From Euryarchaeota archaeon UBA549 (GTDB lineage: Archaea; Thermoplasmatota; Poseidoniia; Poseidoniales; Poseidoniaceae): a DNA stretch of 17,047 bases. Made by a program: the position numbers and the translations under genes. How positions within the stretch are numbered: position 1 is the first letter of the stretch; every line of letters begins with the position of its first letter. The notes below the pieces were generated by a model. That model saw only the letters and a list, made by a program, of their open reading frames with translations. It made no database searches and was not told the origin of the DNA. This document shows, one piece after another, positions 1 to 8,500 of this stretch. Location of the stretch: the NCBI GenBank assembly GCA_002495645.1, contig DAGF01000016.1:27999-45045 (forward strand), given 5' to 3'.

Positions 1-498
1 GAACCCGCCCCCGAACCTCAACCGGCGCCTGTCGCTGAAGCACCCTCGGAATCACAAGAAACTGAGGCGAGCGAAGCCGAAGAACCTGCATCGCAAACCC
101 CCCCGGAAGACACGGCCGAACCGCCTGCTGAAGAGCATGTTTCCGTCCCACTACCACCGACGGCCAAACCAGACCCTGCCCCTGCACAGGCGGAAACGCC
201 CGTGCCTCTTCCTCCAACACCCGGCGAGGCATCAACCGAATCGCCGGCCGAAGATGCACCAGGAGACGGGGAATTGTCGGGTTCGGAGAACATCGACCTG
301 CCAGAAGTGGTGGAAGAAGCGGAGGAAATTTCCGAACTTGAAGTTGAACTCCGTGCCTTTTTCCAAGAACTCATCGATGCCGGCGTGGAACCCTCGGCCT
401 TCATGGACGACCCACGTTGGGAAGACATCAGCGAACGAGCAGTTGCCGAAGGCTTGGAAACTTGGCCGATTCTTTTGCAAATGACGGCCATGGGCTGA
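1..498 (+). CDS. C-terminal part of an acidic Pro/Glu/Ala-rich protein (5' truncated)
   Basis: The reading frame is open from the first base and ends at TGA 496-498, leaving 165 residues of a protein whose start lies outside the window. The first ~95 residues are low-complexity, dominated by Pro, Glu, Ala, Ser and Thr, typical of a disordered linker. The last ~65 residues look folded and helical: an acidic helix (around IDLPEVVEEAEEISELEVE) followed by a segment with LRAFFQELIDAG, AFMDDPRWEDI and a short hydrophobic end. No catalytic motif or membrane segment is visible and I do not recognise the family. It could be a domain linked by a flexible spacer to an upstream catalytic or membrane part. 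The next gene starts 45 bases downstream on the same strand. The frame is reliable because of codon bias and uninterrupted length; the function is unknown. Confidence 0.8.
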   Translation, partial: EPAPEPQPAPVAEAPSESQETEASEAEEPASQTPPEDTAEPPAEEHVSVPLPPTAKPDPAPAQAETPVPLPPTPGEASTESPAEDAPGDGELSGSENIDLPEVVEEAEEISELEVELRAFFQELIDAGVEPSAFMDDPRWEDISERAVAEGLETWPILLQMTAMG

Positions 499-543
499 GA
501 AGGTCTAAATCCAACAACGACATGAGGAAAATGAGGGAGCACC

Positions 544-738
544 ATGGGATTCTGCATCAACTGCGGCCAACAACACCCCGATGGTACCCGTTTCTGTCGG
601 TTCTGTGGCAACCAGCAGCCCGGCGAACAACTCCTCCAACGCCTCCGAATTGAGGCCCAACAGATTCACAGCATGCGGCTGCAAATGCAATCGCAACAAC
701 CCCAACAAGGCAACCCCTACCAACAGCGCCGTTGGTGA
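544..738 (+). CDS. Small zinc-ribbon protein, 64 aa
   Basis: This encodes a 64-residue protein with two CxxC knuckles, C4-x2-C7 and C18-x2-C21, each followed by Gly. That is the pattern of a minimal zinc ribbon binding one zinc ion. After the ribbon comes a Gln/Arg-rich, Met-containing amphipathic helix (about residues 27-50) and a Gln/Asn-rich tail ending in RRW. A GAGGGA ribosome-binding site (533-538) lies 5 bases before the ATG, which supports this start. The stop TGA 736-738 lies inside a GGTGAGG sequence (734-740) that can serve as the ribosome-binding site of the next gene, so the two are probably translationally coupled. Such zinc-ribbon proteins usually mediate protein or nucleic-acid contacts. 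A role as partner of the adjacent methyltransferase is inference from position only. Confidence 0.8.
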   Translation: MGFCINCGQQHPDGTRFCRFCGNQQPGEQLLQRLRIEAQQIHSMRLQMQSQQPQQGNPYQQRRW

Positions 739-743
739 GGCGA

Positions 744-1397
744 ATGCGCCCCAAGCACCTTGCGATGGCGCTGTCAAAACTAACGCCCCACCCCTGTGCT
801 GATGTCAGCTTGGAACAGTACGCCACTGAGGGTGACCTCGCCGCTTACTGGATGCTGGCGGTGGACCAAATGGACCAGATGGAAAATCGATACATAGCCG
901 ATTTAGGGGCAGGAAATGGCGTTCTTGGAATTGCGTGCTTGCTTTTGGGTGCAGCGCATGTTCATTTTTATGAGTGTGATGAACAAACTGTCGAAGTTCT
1001 TGAAATGAATTTAGGAGCCCTCAATCATACGTTCTCAGGCGAATGGACCGTCCATCATGCATTGGTGGGTGAAGATGAAATTGACCTTCGTGAAGTGGAC
1101 ATCGTCCTCATGAATCCCCCTTGGGGTGTCCAAAAAAGCAAGGCAGATCGTCCATTTCTTGAAGAGGCATTTGCCAGCGGTGCCAATAGCATTCACCTGC
1201 TCCACAGTTCAGAAGCGACCCATGTTGAAGCCATAGGGAGAGACCATGGCTGGGAGCATGAACATGTTCTTCGGACAGATTTCCGGCTCCCTCCAACCTA
1301 CAGCCATCATTCAAAGAGAAAAGGAGTGACTGAGGTTTTGTGTTGGCGATTTTTCAGACCAGGTGACGCTCGTCTCGCTGAAGAAAACGATGAATGA
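744..1397 (+). CDS. METTL5-like N6-adenine RNA/DNA methyltransferase
   Basis: This is a 217-residue class I SAM-dependent methyltransferase. Residues 23-28 read LEQYAT, close to the LEQY-T motif that opens METTL5 and its archaeal relatives. Motif I is DLGAGNGVLGI at 53-63, an acidic residue ends the second strand (ECDE, 77-80), and the catalytic motif IV is NPPWG at 124-128, the [ND]PP[YFW] signature of amino-group methylation. Eukaryotic METTL5 methylates N6 of one adenosine in small-subunit rRNA, so an rRNA adenosine is the most likely target; another RNA or DNA adenine cannot be excluded. ATG 744 is preferred over GTG 735 and TTG 732 because GGTGAGG (734-740) sits just before it. The gene is coupled to the small zinc-ribbon gene upstream. 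The C-terminal tail is acidic. The family call is firm, the exact substrate is inferred. Confidence 0.88.
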   Translation: MRPKHLAMALSKLTPHPCADVSLEQYATEGDLAAYWMLAVDQMDQMENRYIADLGAGNGVLGIACLLLGAAHVHFYECDEQTVEVLEMNLGALNHTFSGEWTVHHALVGEDEIDLREVDIVLMNPPWGVQKSKADRPFLEEAFASGANSIHLLHSSEATHVEAIGRDHGWEHEHVLRTDFRLPPTYSHHSKRKGVTEVLCWRFFRPGDARLAEENDE

Positions 1398-1405
1398 ATC
1401 ATAAG

Positions 1406-1430
1406 GGGGGTTCAAAAGGAAGGAACCCTC
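1406..1430 (+). terminator. Hairpin after the methyltransferase gene, possible terminator
   Basis: Bases 1406-1413 pair with 1423-1430 (8 pairs, one G-T) around a purine loop, starting 9 bases after the methyltransferase stop. There is no downstream T-run, which archaeal terminators usually have, so it may equally be a transcript-end stabiliser or part of the leader of the following exosome gene. Confidence 0.35.
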
Positions 1431-1494
1431 GCCTCAATTCAGCGAACGGTGTGCGACCCATCTCGGGCCATGCCTGCAAAAAGGAATGAGAATC

Positions 1495-2919
1495 ATGACG
1501 GCGAGCCTCGTCACACCCGGAAGCATCATCGCCAAAGAGGGCGAACACGAACACGGCGAAGGAACAACCCTCGCTGACGGCAACATCATCTCAACCGTGG
1601 TCGGCTACGTCCACGTTGACAACGGCGCCATTTCGGTCTCGCCGTCAAAGGCCATCGTAGAGCCCGTTGTGGGCGACACCGTCCTTTGCGAAGTGGTGAA
1701 GCTCAACGAAAAGAACGGTGAAGCGATGATCCTCGCCGTTGAAGGCAAACCCGGTTCCATCCAACCCCAGCACCTCTACGGTCAATTCTTCGTCACCGGT
1801 CTTGTTGACCGTTTCATGCACCAAACGTCCGATGCACTGCGCCGACGAGACGTCTGCCGTGCCGTCGTAAAGGAAGTTGAGCCGGTCGTTCGCCTCGATT
1901 TCCGTGAGCGAGACGATTGTGGTGTGCTCCACGCCATTTGCCCATCGTGCGGCAACACCCTTCATGCCGAACTCGACGGTGATTGGAACGTCAAGTGTTC
2001 TTCGTGCGGCTACCAATCCTATCGCGCCCTCGCTGACAACTTCGGCGCTGGCTGGGCCGAACTCGACCAAGGAGCGAGTGCACTGAACAATTCTGGCAAG
2101 CGCTGGGGCGCTGCTGCCGAAGCCATGTTCGCCAAAGGCCCTGCCGGCCGAGCCACCTTCATCGCCGCTGATGTTCGTGAAGACGGACGAGAGCGCACCT
2201 ACTTCCGCTTTGAAGGCCAAGGCGGTGGCCGAGGTGGCGGAGGACGCCAACGAGCCGCTCCAGGCACCCGACTCTTCGTGGGCGGCCTGCCCCGGGATGT
2301 TGGCACCGATGAACTCAGTGAATTGTTCAAGTCCCACGGCGACATGACCGATTGCGTTGTGTTGACCGATGACGCCGGCGTGAACCGAGGCTTCGGCTTT
2401 GTCACCTACGCCGAGAAATCCATGGCTGAGGCCGCCATCAAGGCCCTTGACGGCCACCGAATCAACGGTCGCCGCATCGGTGTTCGAGACGCTGATGACG
2501 ACAAGAAGAAAGGCGGCAGAAAGGAACGAAAGGAGCCCGAGGGGCTCAAACTCTACATCGGAAACTTGCCGTTCTCGGCAACGCAAGATCAACTCAAAGA
2601 GATGGTCGCTGCTCACGCTACGGTTAACGAAGTCATCCTCGCTACCGGACCGGGAGGCAAGGCCAAGGGCTTCGGGTTCGTGTTCATCGCCGAGAAGGAT
2701 AAGGGCGAGGCCGTTGTGGCCGCCCTCAACAACACCGAAGTGGAAGGCCGCAACATCAAGGTCGATATCGCCAAAGCCAAGGGCGGCAAAGGCGGTGGGC
2801 GCGGTGGAAACCGTGGTGGTGACAGCGGAGGAAAATCTGCACGGGAACTTCAGGCTCTTCGTGAAGAGGGTGAGGGCGGCAAGAAGCGCAAGCGACGCCC
2901 TCGTCCAAAGAAGGATTGA
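1495..2919 (+). CDS. csl4: Exosome subunit Csl4 fused to two RRM domains
   Basis: The first ~170 residues are an archaeal Csl4, the RNA-binding cap subunit of the 3'-5' exosome. An N-terminal domain with TPGS (compare the VxPGD start of the family) leads to an S1-type barrel (about 55-140) and a zinc ribbon with C149-x2-C152 and C168-x2-C171. An unassigned ~70-residue segment and a Gly-rich linker (about 241-253) follow. Then come two RRM domains: RRM1 with RNP2 LFVGGL (260-265) and RNP1 RGFGFVTY (298-305), and RRM2 with RNP2 LYIGNL (353-358) and RNP1 KGFGFVFI (391-398). The C terminus has a Gly/Arg-rich stretch (430-448) and a Lys/Arg tail. Archaeal Csl4 normally ends near the zinc ribbon, so the protein is more than twice the usual length. 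ATG 1495 is chosen because AAAGGA (1480-1485) sits 9 bases before it; ATG 1486 is the alternative. The protein likely recruits substrates to the exosome cap. Confidence 0.9.
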   Translation: MTASLVTPGSIIAKEGEHEHGEGTTLADGNIISTVVGYVHVDNGAISVSPSKAIVEPVVGDTVLCEVVKLNEKNGEAMILAVEGKPGSIQPQHLYGQFFVTGLVDRFMHQTSDALRRRDVCRAVVKEVEPVVRLDFRERDDCGVLHAICPSCGNTLHAELDGDWNVKCSSCGYQSYRALADNFGAGWAELDQGASALNNSGKRWGAAAEAMFAKGPAGRATFIAADVREDGRERTYFRFEGQGGGRGGGGRQRAAPGTRLFVGGLPRDVGTDELSELFKSHGDMTDCVVLTDDAGVNRGFGFVTYAEKSMAEAAIKALDGHRINGRRIGVRDADDDKKKGGRKERKEPEGLKLYIGNLPFSATQDQLKEMVAAHATVNEVILATGPGGKAKGFGFVFIAEKDKGEAVVAALNNTEVEGRNIKVDIAKAKGGKGGGRGGNRGGDSGGKSARELQALREEGEGGKKRKRRPRPKKD

Positions 2920-2944
2920 AGGCGGCACCCCCGCCCCTTGAGCC

Positions 2945-4705
2945 ATGGTTGAATCGTCCGAGCCACGCTGGTTGGTCTTGGACGGCTACGAGGACGAACC
3001 CGCTGCCTTCGGCGTTCCCCCCTACGTTGGCTTTCATATTCGCTACGTTTGTGGGGTGCTGGAATCCGCCGGTCTTGACTACGAATACATGACCGTTGAC
3101 CGCTATCGACAAGCCCTCAAAACCAAACCCGAATCCATTGCAGGGCGGTTGAAGGATTGCCTCGGCGTGGTCTGCATTGCCGGTGCGGTCGTCCCCGGGA
3201 AGTACCTGCGCGGCACGCCCATTTCCCTCAAGGAAACACAGACCCTCATCCGAAACCTGCCACATGGCATACCGGCCTTGTTTGGAGGATGGGCCATCCG
3301 AGGTTGGAAACAGCAAGGCTGGACACCGCTTCGGCCCAACCTTTTCCTCGCCGTCCAGGACACCGACGCCACCCTTGCACACTTCCTCGGAAAGGGCGAG
3401 TGGAAACACCAGCGCAGGACGGCTGAACAGTGGACGGCGTGGGCGCAGGCCGGTGCTGCGAGTAAAGCGGTCACCGACCATCCCGACCTCGGAAGCGAAA
3501 CGCAGGCCGGGCCACTGACCTACGAAGTGGAGGTCTACCAGGGCTGCGTGCGCTACAAGCGAGGATGTAAATTCTGTATTGAACCCAAGAAAGGCGTCCC
3601 GATTTGGCGGACGCCCGAGGACATCATCGAGGAGGTACGCATCGCCCACGACGCCGGCGTGCACCATGTCCGTCTGGGCGGCATGACCGACACCTACACC
3701 TACATGGCCGAGGGCGTGCGTGAACTGGAATACCCGGTGCCAAACCCTGAACCGATTGCCAAGTTGCTTCACGGCCTGCGAGAAGACGAGCGCCTCGGCA
3801 TCCTTCACACCGATAACGGCAACCCGTCCATCATCGCCGAGAATCTTGAACCTTCAGAGGAGATCACGAAGACGCTCGTGGAAACGCTCTCCGACGGTGC
3901 CGTGCTCTCCTTTGGTTTGGAATCGGCCGACCCCAGCGTTCACGAAGCGAACTGGCTGAATTGCGACCCCGCCCAACTCAAGACGGCGATTCGTCTCATC
4001 AACAAGCACGGCAGCGTGCGAGGCGAGCGAGGCCTGCCCAAACTGCTGCCTGGACTCAACTTCATCGCCGGTCTCAACGGCGAGACCGAGGCCACCTACG
4101 GCATGAACATGGCCTTGCTCCGGAACATTCGCAGCGAAGGCTTGCTGCTCCGCCGCATCAACATTCGACAGGTGGAAGGTGAGGGTTTCCAAGAGGTCCC
4201 GTCCGAAGCCTTCGCCTCGTTCAAGACCGCCTGCAGGGACGAAATCGATAAGCCACTCCTGGAGGAACTATTCCCGCTGGGTCAAGTCATCCATGACGTC
4301 CACTGGGAATCCCACGACGGGCGAACCCGCCTGCCGGTCCACGAAACAGAACTCCACCGCGCCCCGGGGGTCCATGGCAAAGCCGGCATCACCTTTGGAC
4401 GGCAAATCGGCGCCTACCCCATTTTGGTGGGCGTGGAGTACAAGATTCCGCTGGAAACACAGTCCAGCGTGATGATCACCGGCCACGGGGCCCGTTCCAT
4501 CACGGGTGTGGAGGTGGGCCTTAACCCGCTGACCGTCTCCGAAAAACAACTCGAGGCGATTCCAGGTATCGGCAAGAAATCGGCGTGGGCCTTGGTCGGT
4601 GCGCGGGCCAAACTGCGTTCAAAAGGCAAGGAAGTGGAACTTGAACCGTGGCTGGAAAAGGCTGGAATATCACTTACGGAGACCATTGGGAACATTTTGG
4701 GGTGA
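2945..4705 (+). CDS. Radical SAM protein with C-terminal helix-hairpin-helix (COG1031 type)
   Basis: This 586-residue protein matches the archaeal radical SAM group with a C-terminal HhH motif (COG1031). About residues 1-180 form an N-terminal domain resembling a B12-binding-like Rossmann fold (GVVCIAGAVVPGKYL, ALFGGWAIRG). The iron-sulphur region is CVRYKRGCKFC (201-211). Its three cysteines are spaced CX6CX2C, not the canonical CX3CX2C. Barrel motifs follow: VRLGGMTDT (242-250), a Gly-Leu-Glu-Ser strand (LSFGLESAD, 321-329) and PGLNFIAGLNGET (369-381). A beta-rich TRAM-like region (about 460-525) precedes the HhH, IPGIGKKSAWALVGARA (539-555), suggesting nucleic-acid binding. The substrate of this family is not known to me; RNA modification is an inference. 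The start ATG lies 25 bases after the exosome gene, with a weak hairpin (2921-2925 with 2931-2935) and no obvious ribosome-binding site between. Confidence 0.85.
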   Translation: MVESSEPRWLVLDGYEDEPAAFGVPPYVGFHIRYVCGVLESAGLDYEYMTVDRYRQALKTKPESIAGRLKDCLGVVCIAGAVVPGKYLRGTPISLKETQTLIRNLPHGIPALFGGWAIRGWKQQGWTPLRPNLFLAVQDTDATLAHFLGKGEWKHQRRTAEQWTAWAQAGAASKAVTDHPDLGSETQAGPLTYEVEVYQGCVRYKRGCKFCIEPKKGVPIWRTPEDIIEEVRIAHDAGVHHVRLGGMTDTYTYMAEGVRELEYPVPNPEPIAKLLHGLREDERLGILHTDNGNPSIIAENLEPSEEITKTLVETLSDGAVLSFGLESADPSVHEANWLNCDPAQLKTAIRLINKHGSVRGERGLPKLLPGLNFIAGLNGETEATYGMNMALLRNIRSEGLLLRRINIRQVEGEGFQEVPSEAFASFKTACRDEIDKPLLEELFPLGQVIHDVHWESHDGRTRLPVHETELHRAPGVHGKAGITFGRQIGAYPILVGVEYKIPLETQSSVMITGHGARSITGVEVGLNPLTVSEKQLEAIPGIGKKSAWALVGARAKLRSKGKEVELEPWLEKAGISLTETIGNILG

Positions 4706-4739
4706 GAAGCACTATCATGCCCCTACGCAAGGAACGGGC

Positions 4740-5510
4740 GTGAACACGGTGGAGCGACTCAAGCAAGTGGCACGCCGCTTGTCGGCTGCGTGCGATGAAG
4801 CGATTGCAGGTCTCGAAGCATCGGGTGCCGTCGCCCACGCCACCAACCCGCTGGATTATGCTTGGGCGCACCACGAACAATACCTCGAACAGTGGGGCGG
4901 TCTTGGCGCTACCACCCTGCTGCTCGGGATGAACCCCGGCCCGTGGGGCATGGCGCAGACGGGCGTGCCATTTGGGGCAACCGAGGTGGCGAAGAGCTTC
5001 CTGCGAATTGAAGCCAAACAACTCAGCACCCCGACCAACGCCCATCCCAAACGGCCCATCGTTGGCTTGGGCCTTGAGCGTCAGGAAGTCTCAGGAACAC
5101 GATTGTGGAACCTCATGGAGGAATTGTACGGTAGCCCAGAGGCGACCTTTGCCAACCTGTTTGTCGTCAACCACTGCCCGCTCTTATTGCTGGGTGAACG
5201 AGGCCAGAACATCACGCCGGACAACCTTCCTAAGGCCCTGATTGAACCGGTGTTGGAAGCCTGCGACGACCACCTTCGTGAGGTCGTTGAGGTGATGGGC
5301 ATTACCCGTATTGTCGGTGTTGGCAAGTACGCCGAGAAGCGCGCCCGACTGGCGTTCAACGCGGGAAAGAAAGGACCGGGAACAACGAGCGACGGGCGAG
5401 AAATTGAGATCACCACCTGCTGGCACCCCAGTCCAGCCAGCCCGCTTGCGAACAGAAACGACGGTGCTGATTGGCGTGAAAACGTAAGCAAGGTCCTCAT
5501 GAGGAATTAA
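4740..5510 (+). CDS. SMUG1-family uracil-DNA glycosylase
   Basis: This 256-residue protein is a SMUG1-type uracil-DNA glycosylase, which removes uracil and oxidised pyrimidines such as 5-hydroxymethyluracil from DNA to start base-excision repair. Motif 1 is GMNPGPWGMAQTGVPFG (63-79), almost identical to vertebrate SMUG1, with the water-positioning Asn at N65. Further SMUG1 blocks are HPKRPIVGLG (102-111), EVSGTRLWNL (116-125), FVVNHCPLL (141-149) and VGVGKYAEKRAR (192-203). Motif 2 is HPSPASP (229-235), with H229 as the expected catalytic His. The length fits human SMUG1 (270 residues). GTG 4740 is chosen because AAGGA (4729-4733) lies 6 bases upstream and homology begins shortly after; an upstream ATG at 4599 would overlap the preceding gene deeply. 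It follows the radical SAM gene by 34 bases, suggesting co-transcription. No catalytic residue appears missing. Confidence 0.93.
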   Translation: MNTVERLKQVARRLSAACDEAIAGLEASGAVAHATNPLDYAWAHHEQYLEQWGGLGATTLLLGMNPGPWGMAQTGVPFGATEVAKSFLRIEAKQLSTPTNAHPKRPIVGLGLERQEVSGTRLWNLMEELYGSPEATFANLFVVNHCPLLLLGERGQNITPDNLPKALIEPVLEACDDHLREVVEVMGITRIVGVGKYAEKRARLAFNAGKKGPGTTSDGREIEITTCWHPSPASPLANRNDGADWRENVSKVLMRN

Positions 5511-5529
5511 TTTTCTAAAGGAGAGGAGG
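5505..5529 (+). promoter_or_regulatory. Possible TATA element and ribosome-binding site before the giant gene
   Basis: AATTAATTTT (5505-5514), overlapping the SMUG1 stop, resembles an archaeal TATA box centred about 32 bases before ATG 5542. It is followed by a long purine run (5517-5529) containing AGGAG, which could be a Shine-Dalgarno site about 12 bases before the ATG. If the TATA box is used, the transcript would begin close to the ATG and skip that site, so the two readings compete: separate near-leaderless promoter, or read-through from the upstream operon. Confidence 0.35.
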
Positions 5530-5541
5530 CGTCCTCGGCAC

Positions 5542-8500
5542 ATGGCAGGCGAAGATGCCCAACATGAAACCAGCAAATTATTGCTGACCCTGATGATTTT
5601 GATGCTTTGTTCGGCCTCCTATGTTGGCATGGTGGGCGTTCCAACGCTATCGGTCATTGAGGATGCGGAACAACCCTACGAGGAAGAGCAATCCGATTCG
5701 ACAAGTTTCCTGATCGGTGGTGAAAACGGCAACATCAACTACCAAATTGAGGGAGCATCGTTGTTTGCTCCAGAGAATGTCTCAAGTGAGGAATTGGAAG
5801 TGAACATGGCCTTTGTTTCCGAAGAGGTCCCGTTCCCCACCCAGTCTGAGGTGCTGGCCTTGACGCCCCACGGTGCAACCTTTGAGGAAAGCATCACCGT
5901 TAGCATGAACATCACCTCACCCAACTCTGCGCAGCCGGCCATGTACACCAAAGCGAACGCTGATGCGCCTTGGATTCACTACAACGAGCCGTTGGATTTG
6001 TCCGTTGAAGGGGTTGTTTCCTTCGACATCACGCATTTCAGCTACTGGGTCATCGGTCAAGCCTGCACGCTTGGAACCAGTTGCCCGTCGCCCGACGGCC
6101 TCAACCAAGCCGACATGTGCATCAACGGAGCGTGCCAGTACTACGTGCCAAAGAGTTGCATGGAAGGCATGAACCATGCGGCCTTCGTCAGCGGTGGTTC
6201 CGGTCAACGCTTCATCGACCCCGATGGCGTGGGCGGTACGCCCATCACCAAGGTCTACTGTGATTTCACGACCAATGGTGGGGGCTGGACGCTGCCGTTC
6301 AATCACTTTACAACCGATGAAATCACGCAACTCTCGCTTGGTCGCGTTCACACCTGCGCCATTCTGGTCGACAGTACCGTAGCGTGTTGGGGGATTGACC
6401 AACATGGTCAATTTGGAAACGGAGACGGTTCGGGAGCAACCAGGTATCAGATGGCCACTTTACCGCTTGGCGGTCAGGCAGTTGACATCACAAGCGGTCA
6501 CAGGCACGTCTGTGTGCTGCTTCATACCGACGACATCAAATGCTGGGGGTCAAACAATAAAGGACAACTCGGCCTCACAGCAGGGAGTTTTATTGGAGCG
6601 CCTATTTCGCCCATAGGATTGCCAAACAAACCAGTTGCGAGCATCGATGCTGGGGCATCACACACATGTGCCACCTACGACGACGGTGATGTTTGGTGCT
6701 GGGGTTCCAATCAAGATGGTGAGTTGGGGCGAGGGTTTACCTCACCCTATGAAGCCCCAGGGGCTGTGATTTTTCCCAATCCAACAACCATTCTTGATAC
6801 ACAAGCAGGAAACAAACACACCTGCGCCTTTCACGACGATCAATCCATCTCATGTTGGGGGAACAACCAATGGGGGACGTTGGGTAACGGGCAAAGCATC
6901 CATGCTGGAACCGGCACTTCTTCATCGGTACCTGCACCCATCCTCGCCACAACCTCAACGGCTGTTGCCCTTAGTGTTGGATGGGCAACGAATTGTGCGC
7001 TTCTTGATACTGGCGCCGTGGATTGTTGGGGTAACGACGTTGAAGGAAATCTCGGCAATGGAGAGCCCCACCTCCATCACTTAGGGGCCGTTTCTGGACC
7101 CGGAACAAACACCGTATCATCAGATCCACTTGCTGGAACTATTTCCCATCACCCTCAACCAACACCGGTGACATTGAATCCCGGTGATGAGGTGACCAGC
7201 ATTGCAATGGGCGAACGGCACACGTGTGCCACCTACAGCGATGGAGACATACGTTGCTGGGGCGCCGATCATGATTTTAGGCTGTCCAATCATGTCAAGT
7301 TGGGAACAAACCCGTCGTACCTCGTGGTTACCCCACTTGATGCAGCGGCGGCGAATTACATGTTGGGAACAAGAAACGCAGTATCCGTCACTGCAGGCTG
7401 GGCGCATACATGTGCCCTCACAGACGAGGGTTCTGCTATTTGTTGGGGCTTTTCGGCTGGCTACGGAAACTCCGCAGCAATCGCAATGGGTCCGTTCAAC
7501 GGTCCCGGCGTAATGACCTACGACGGACCTGACCTCATTGGAGTTGCAGCAATGAATCCGAATTATGCCCAGGAAGTCGTGTTTGGCTTTGATGAAACGT
7601 TGTGTGATGCCGACCGACGTTGTTTGAACTGGGACCTCTGGAGCCTTCCCTCCACGCAGTTGTACCTCGATGACGAGGTCTGTGGCGATGGGAATGACAA
7701 CGACCTTGACGGGGATGTTGACGAAGGGTGCGGTCCCGACGGCGACCCCGATAACGACCAGATCCTCACCGTGGCTGACAATTGTCCGGTGGATTGGAAC
7801 CCCAACCAATTGGACCTCAACAACGACGGTATTGGCGACGTTTGTCAACCAGCCGTTGAGCGCACGGGTGGAGAACCCCTCGCTGTTGGAGGTACGAGCG
7901 ACAACGCCGACGGAGAATTTGGTTGCATGATTCAAGAAACGACGAACCATGTGTATTGTTGGGGTCGCAACACCGAGGGTCAAACCGGCGTGGACCCTGC
8001 CCTGTGGGATGAAACGGCTCAGATGGTCAACGATAACGGAGAAATTCTCCTCACGAGGCCAACACACGCGGTCATGGATGCATCAGGAACAGAAATTGAG
8101 GCATTCAGCCTCTCGGCCGGCAGTCAGCATGCATGCGCCATGCCGACGACCAACAATCAAGACCGTTTGGTGTGTTGGGGCAACGTTCCGTTCATTGCTC
8201 AATCGGGCCACGAAGCCTCATCCATCACGCTGAGCGAACTGGCCGTTCAGATGCACATCCACAGTGTTGACTCGGGTGGCGAAAGCACCTGCGTCATCAC
8301 CACCGATTACTATGAAGAGACCGACGCCTACTGTCTGGGTGAACTGGCGAGCAGCAGCCTCACCGTCCCTGATTTCAGAGGCGGCGATGGAGCGATACAA
8401 TGTTCGCCGGGACAGGTGATTGACCTCTCCAACGGCTTGCCCGGTGTTTGCGTGAACGAACCGTCCAATTTTGATAACGACCAAGACGGATGGCCTTCAA

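Noticed and set aside
1645..2946. 433-codon open frame antisense to the exosome gene
   Set aside because: It mirrors the codon pattern of the strongly supported Csl4-RRM gene; the translation shows no family motifs and its end overlaps the next gene. It is a shadow frame of GC-rich coding DNA.
2756..3808. 350-codon open frame antisense to the radical SAM gene
   Set aside because: It overlaps two well-supported plus-strand genes and has no recognisable domain or promoter.
4599..4739. Upstream ATG extension of the SMUG1 gene
   Set aside because: It would overlap the radical SAM gene by more than 100 bases, adds a basic sequence with no SMUG1 similarity, and a good ribosome-binding site fits GTG 4740.
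7675..7860. Asp/Asn/Gly-rich coding stretch that resembles a tandem DNA repeat
   Set aside because: The repetition is at the protein level (thrombospondin-3/MopE-type calcium motifs); the bases are not arranged in regular units and there are no CRISPR-like spacers.
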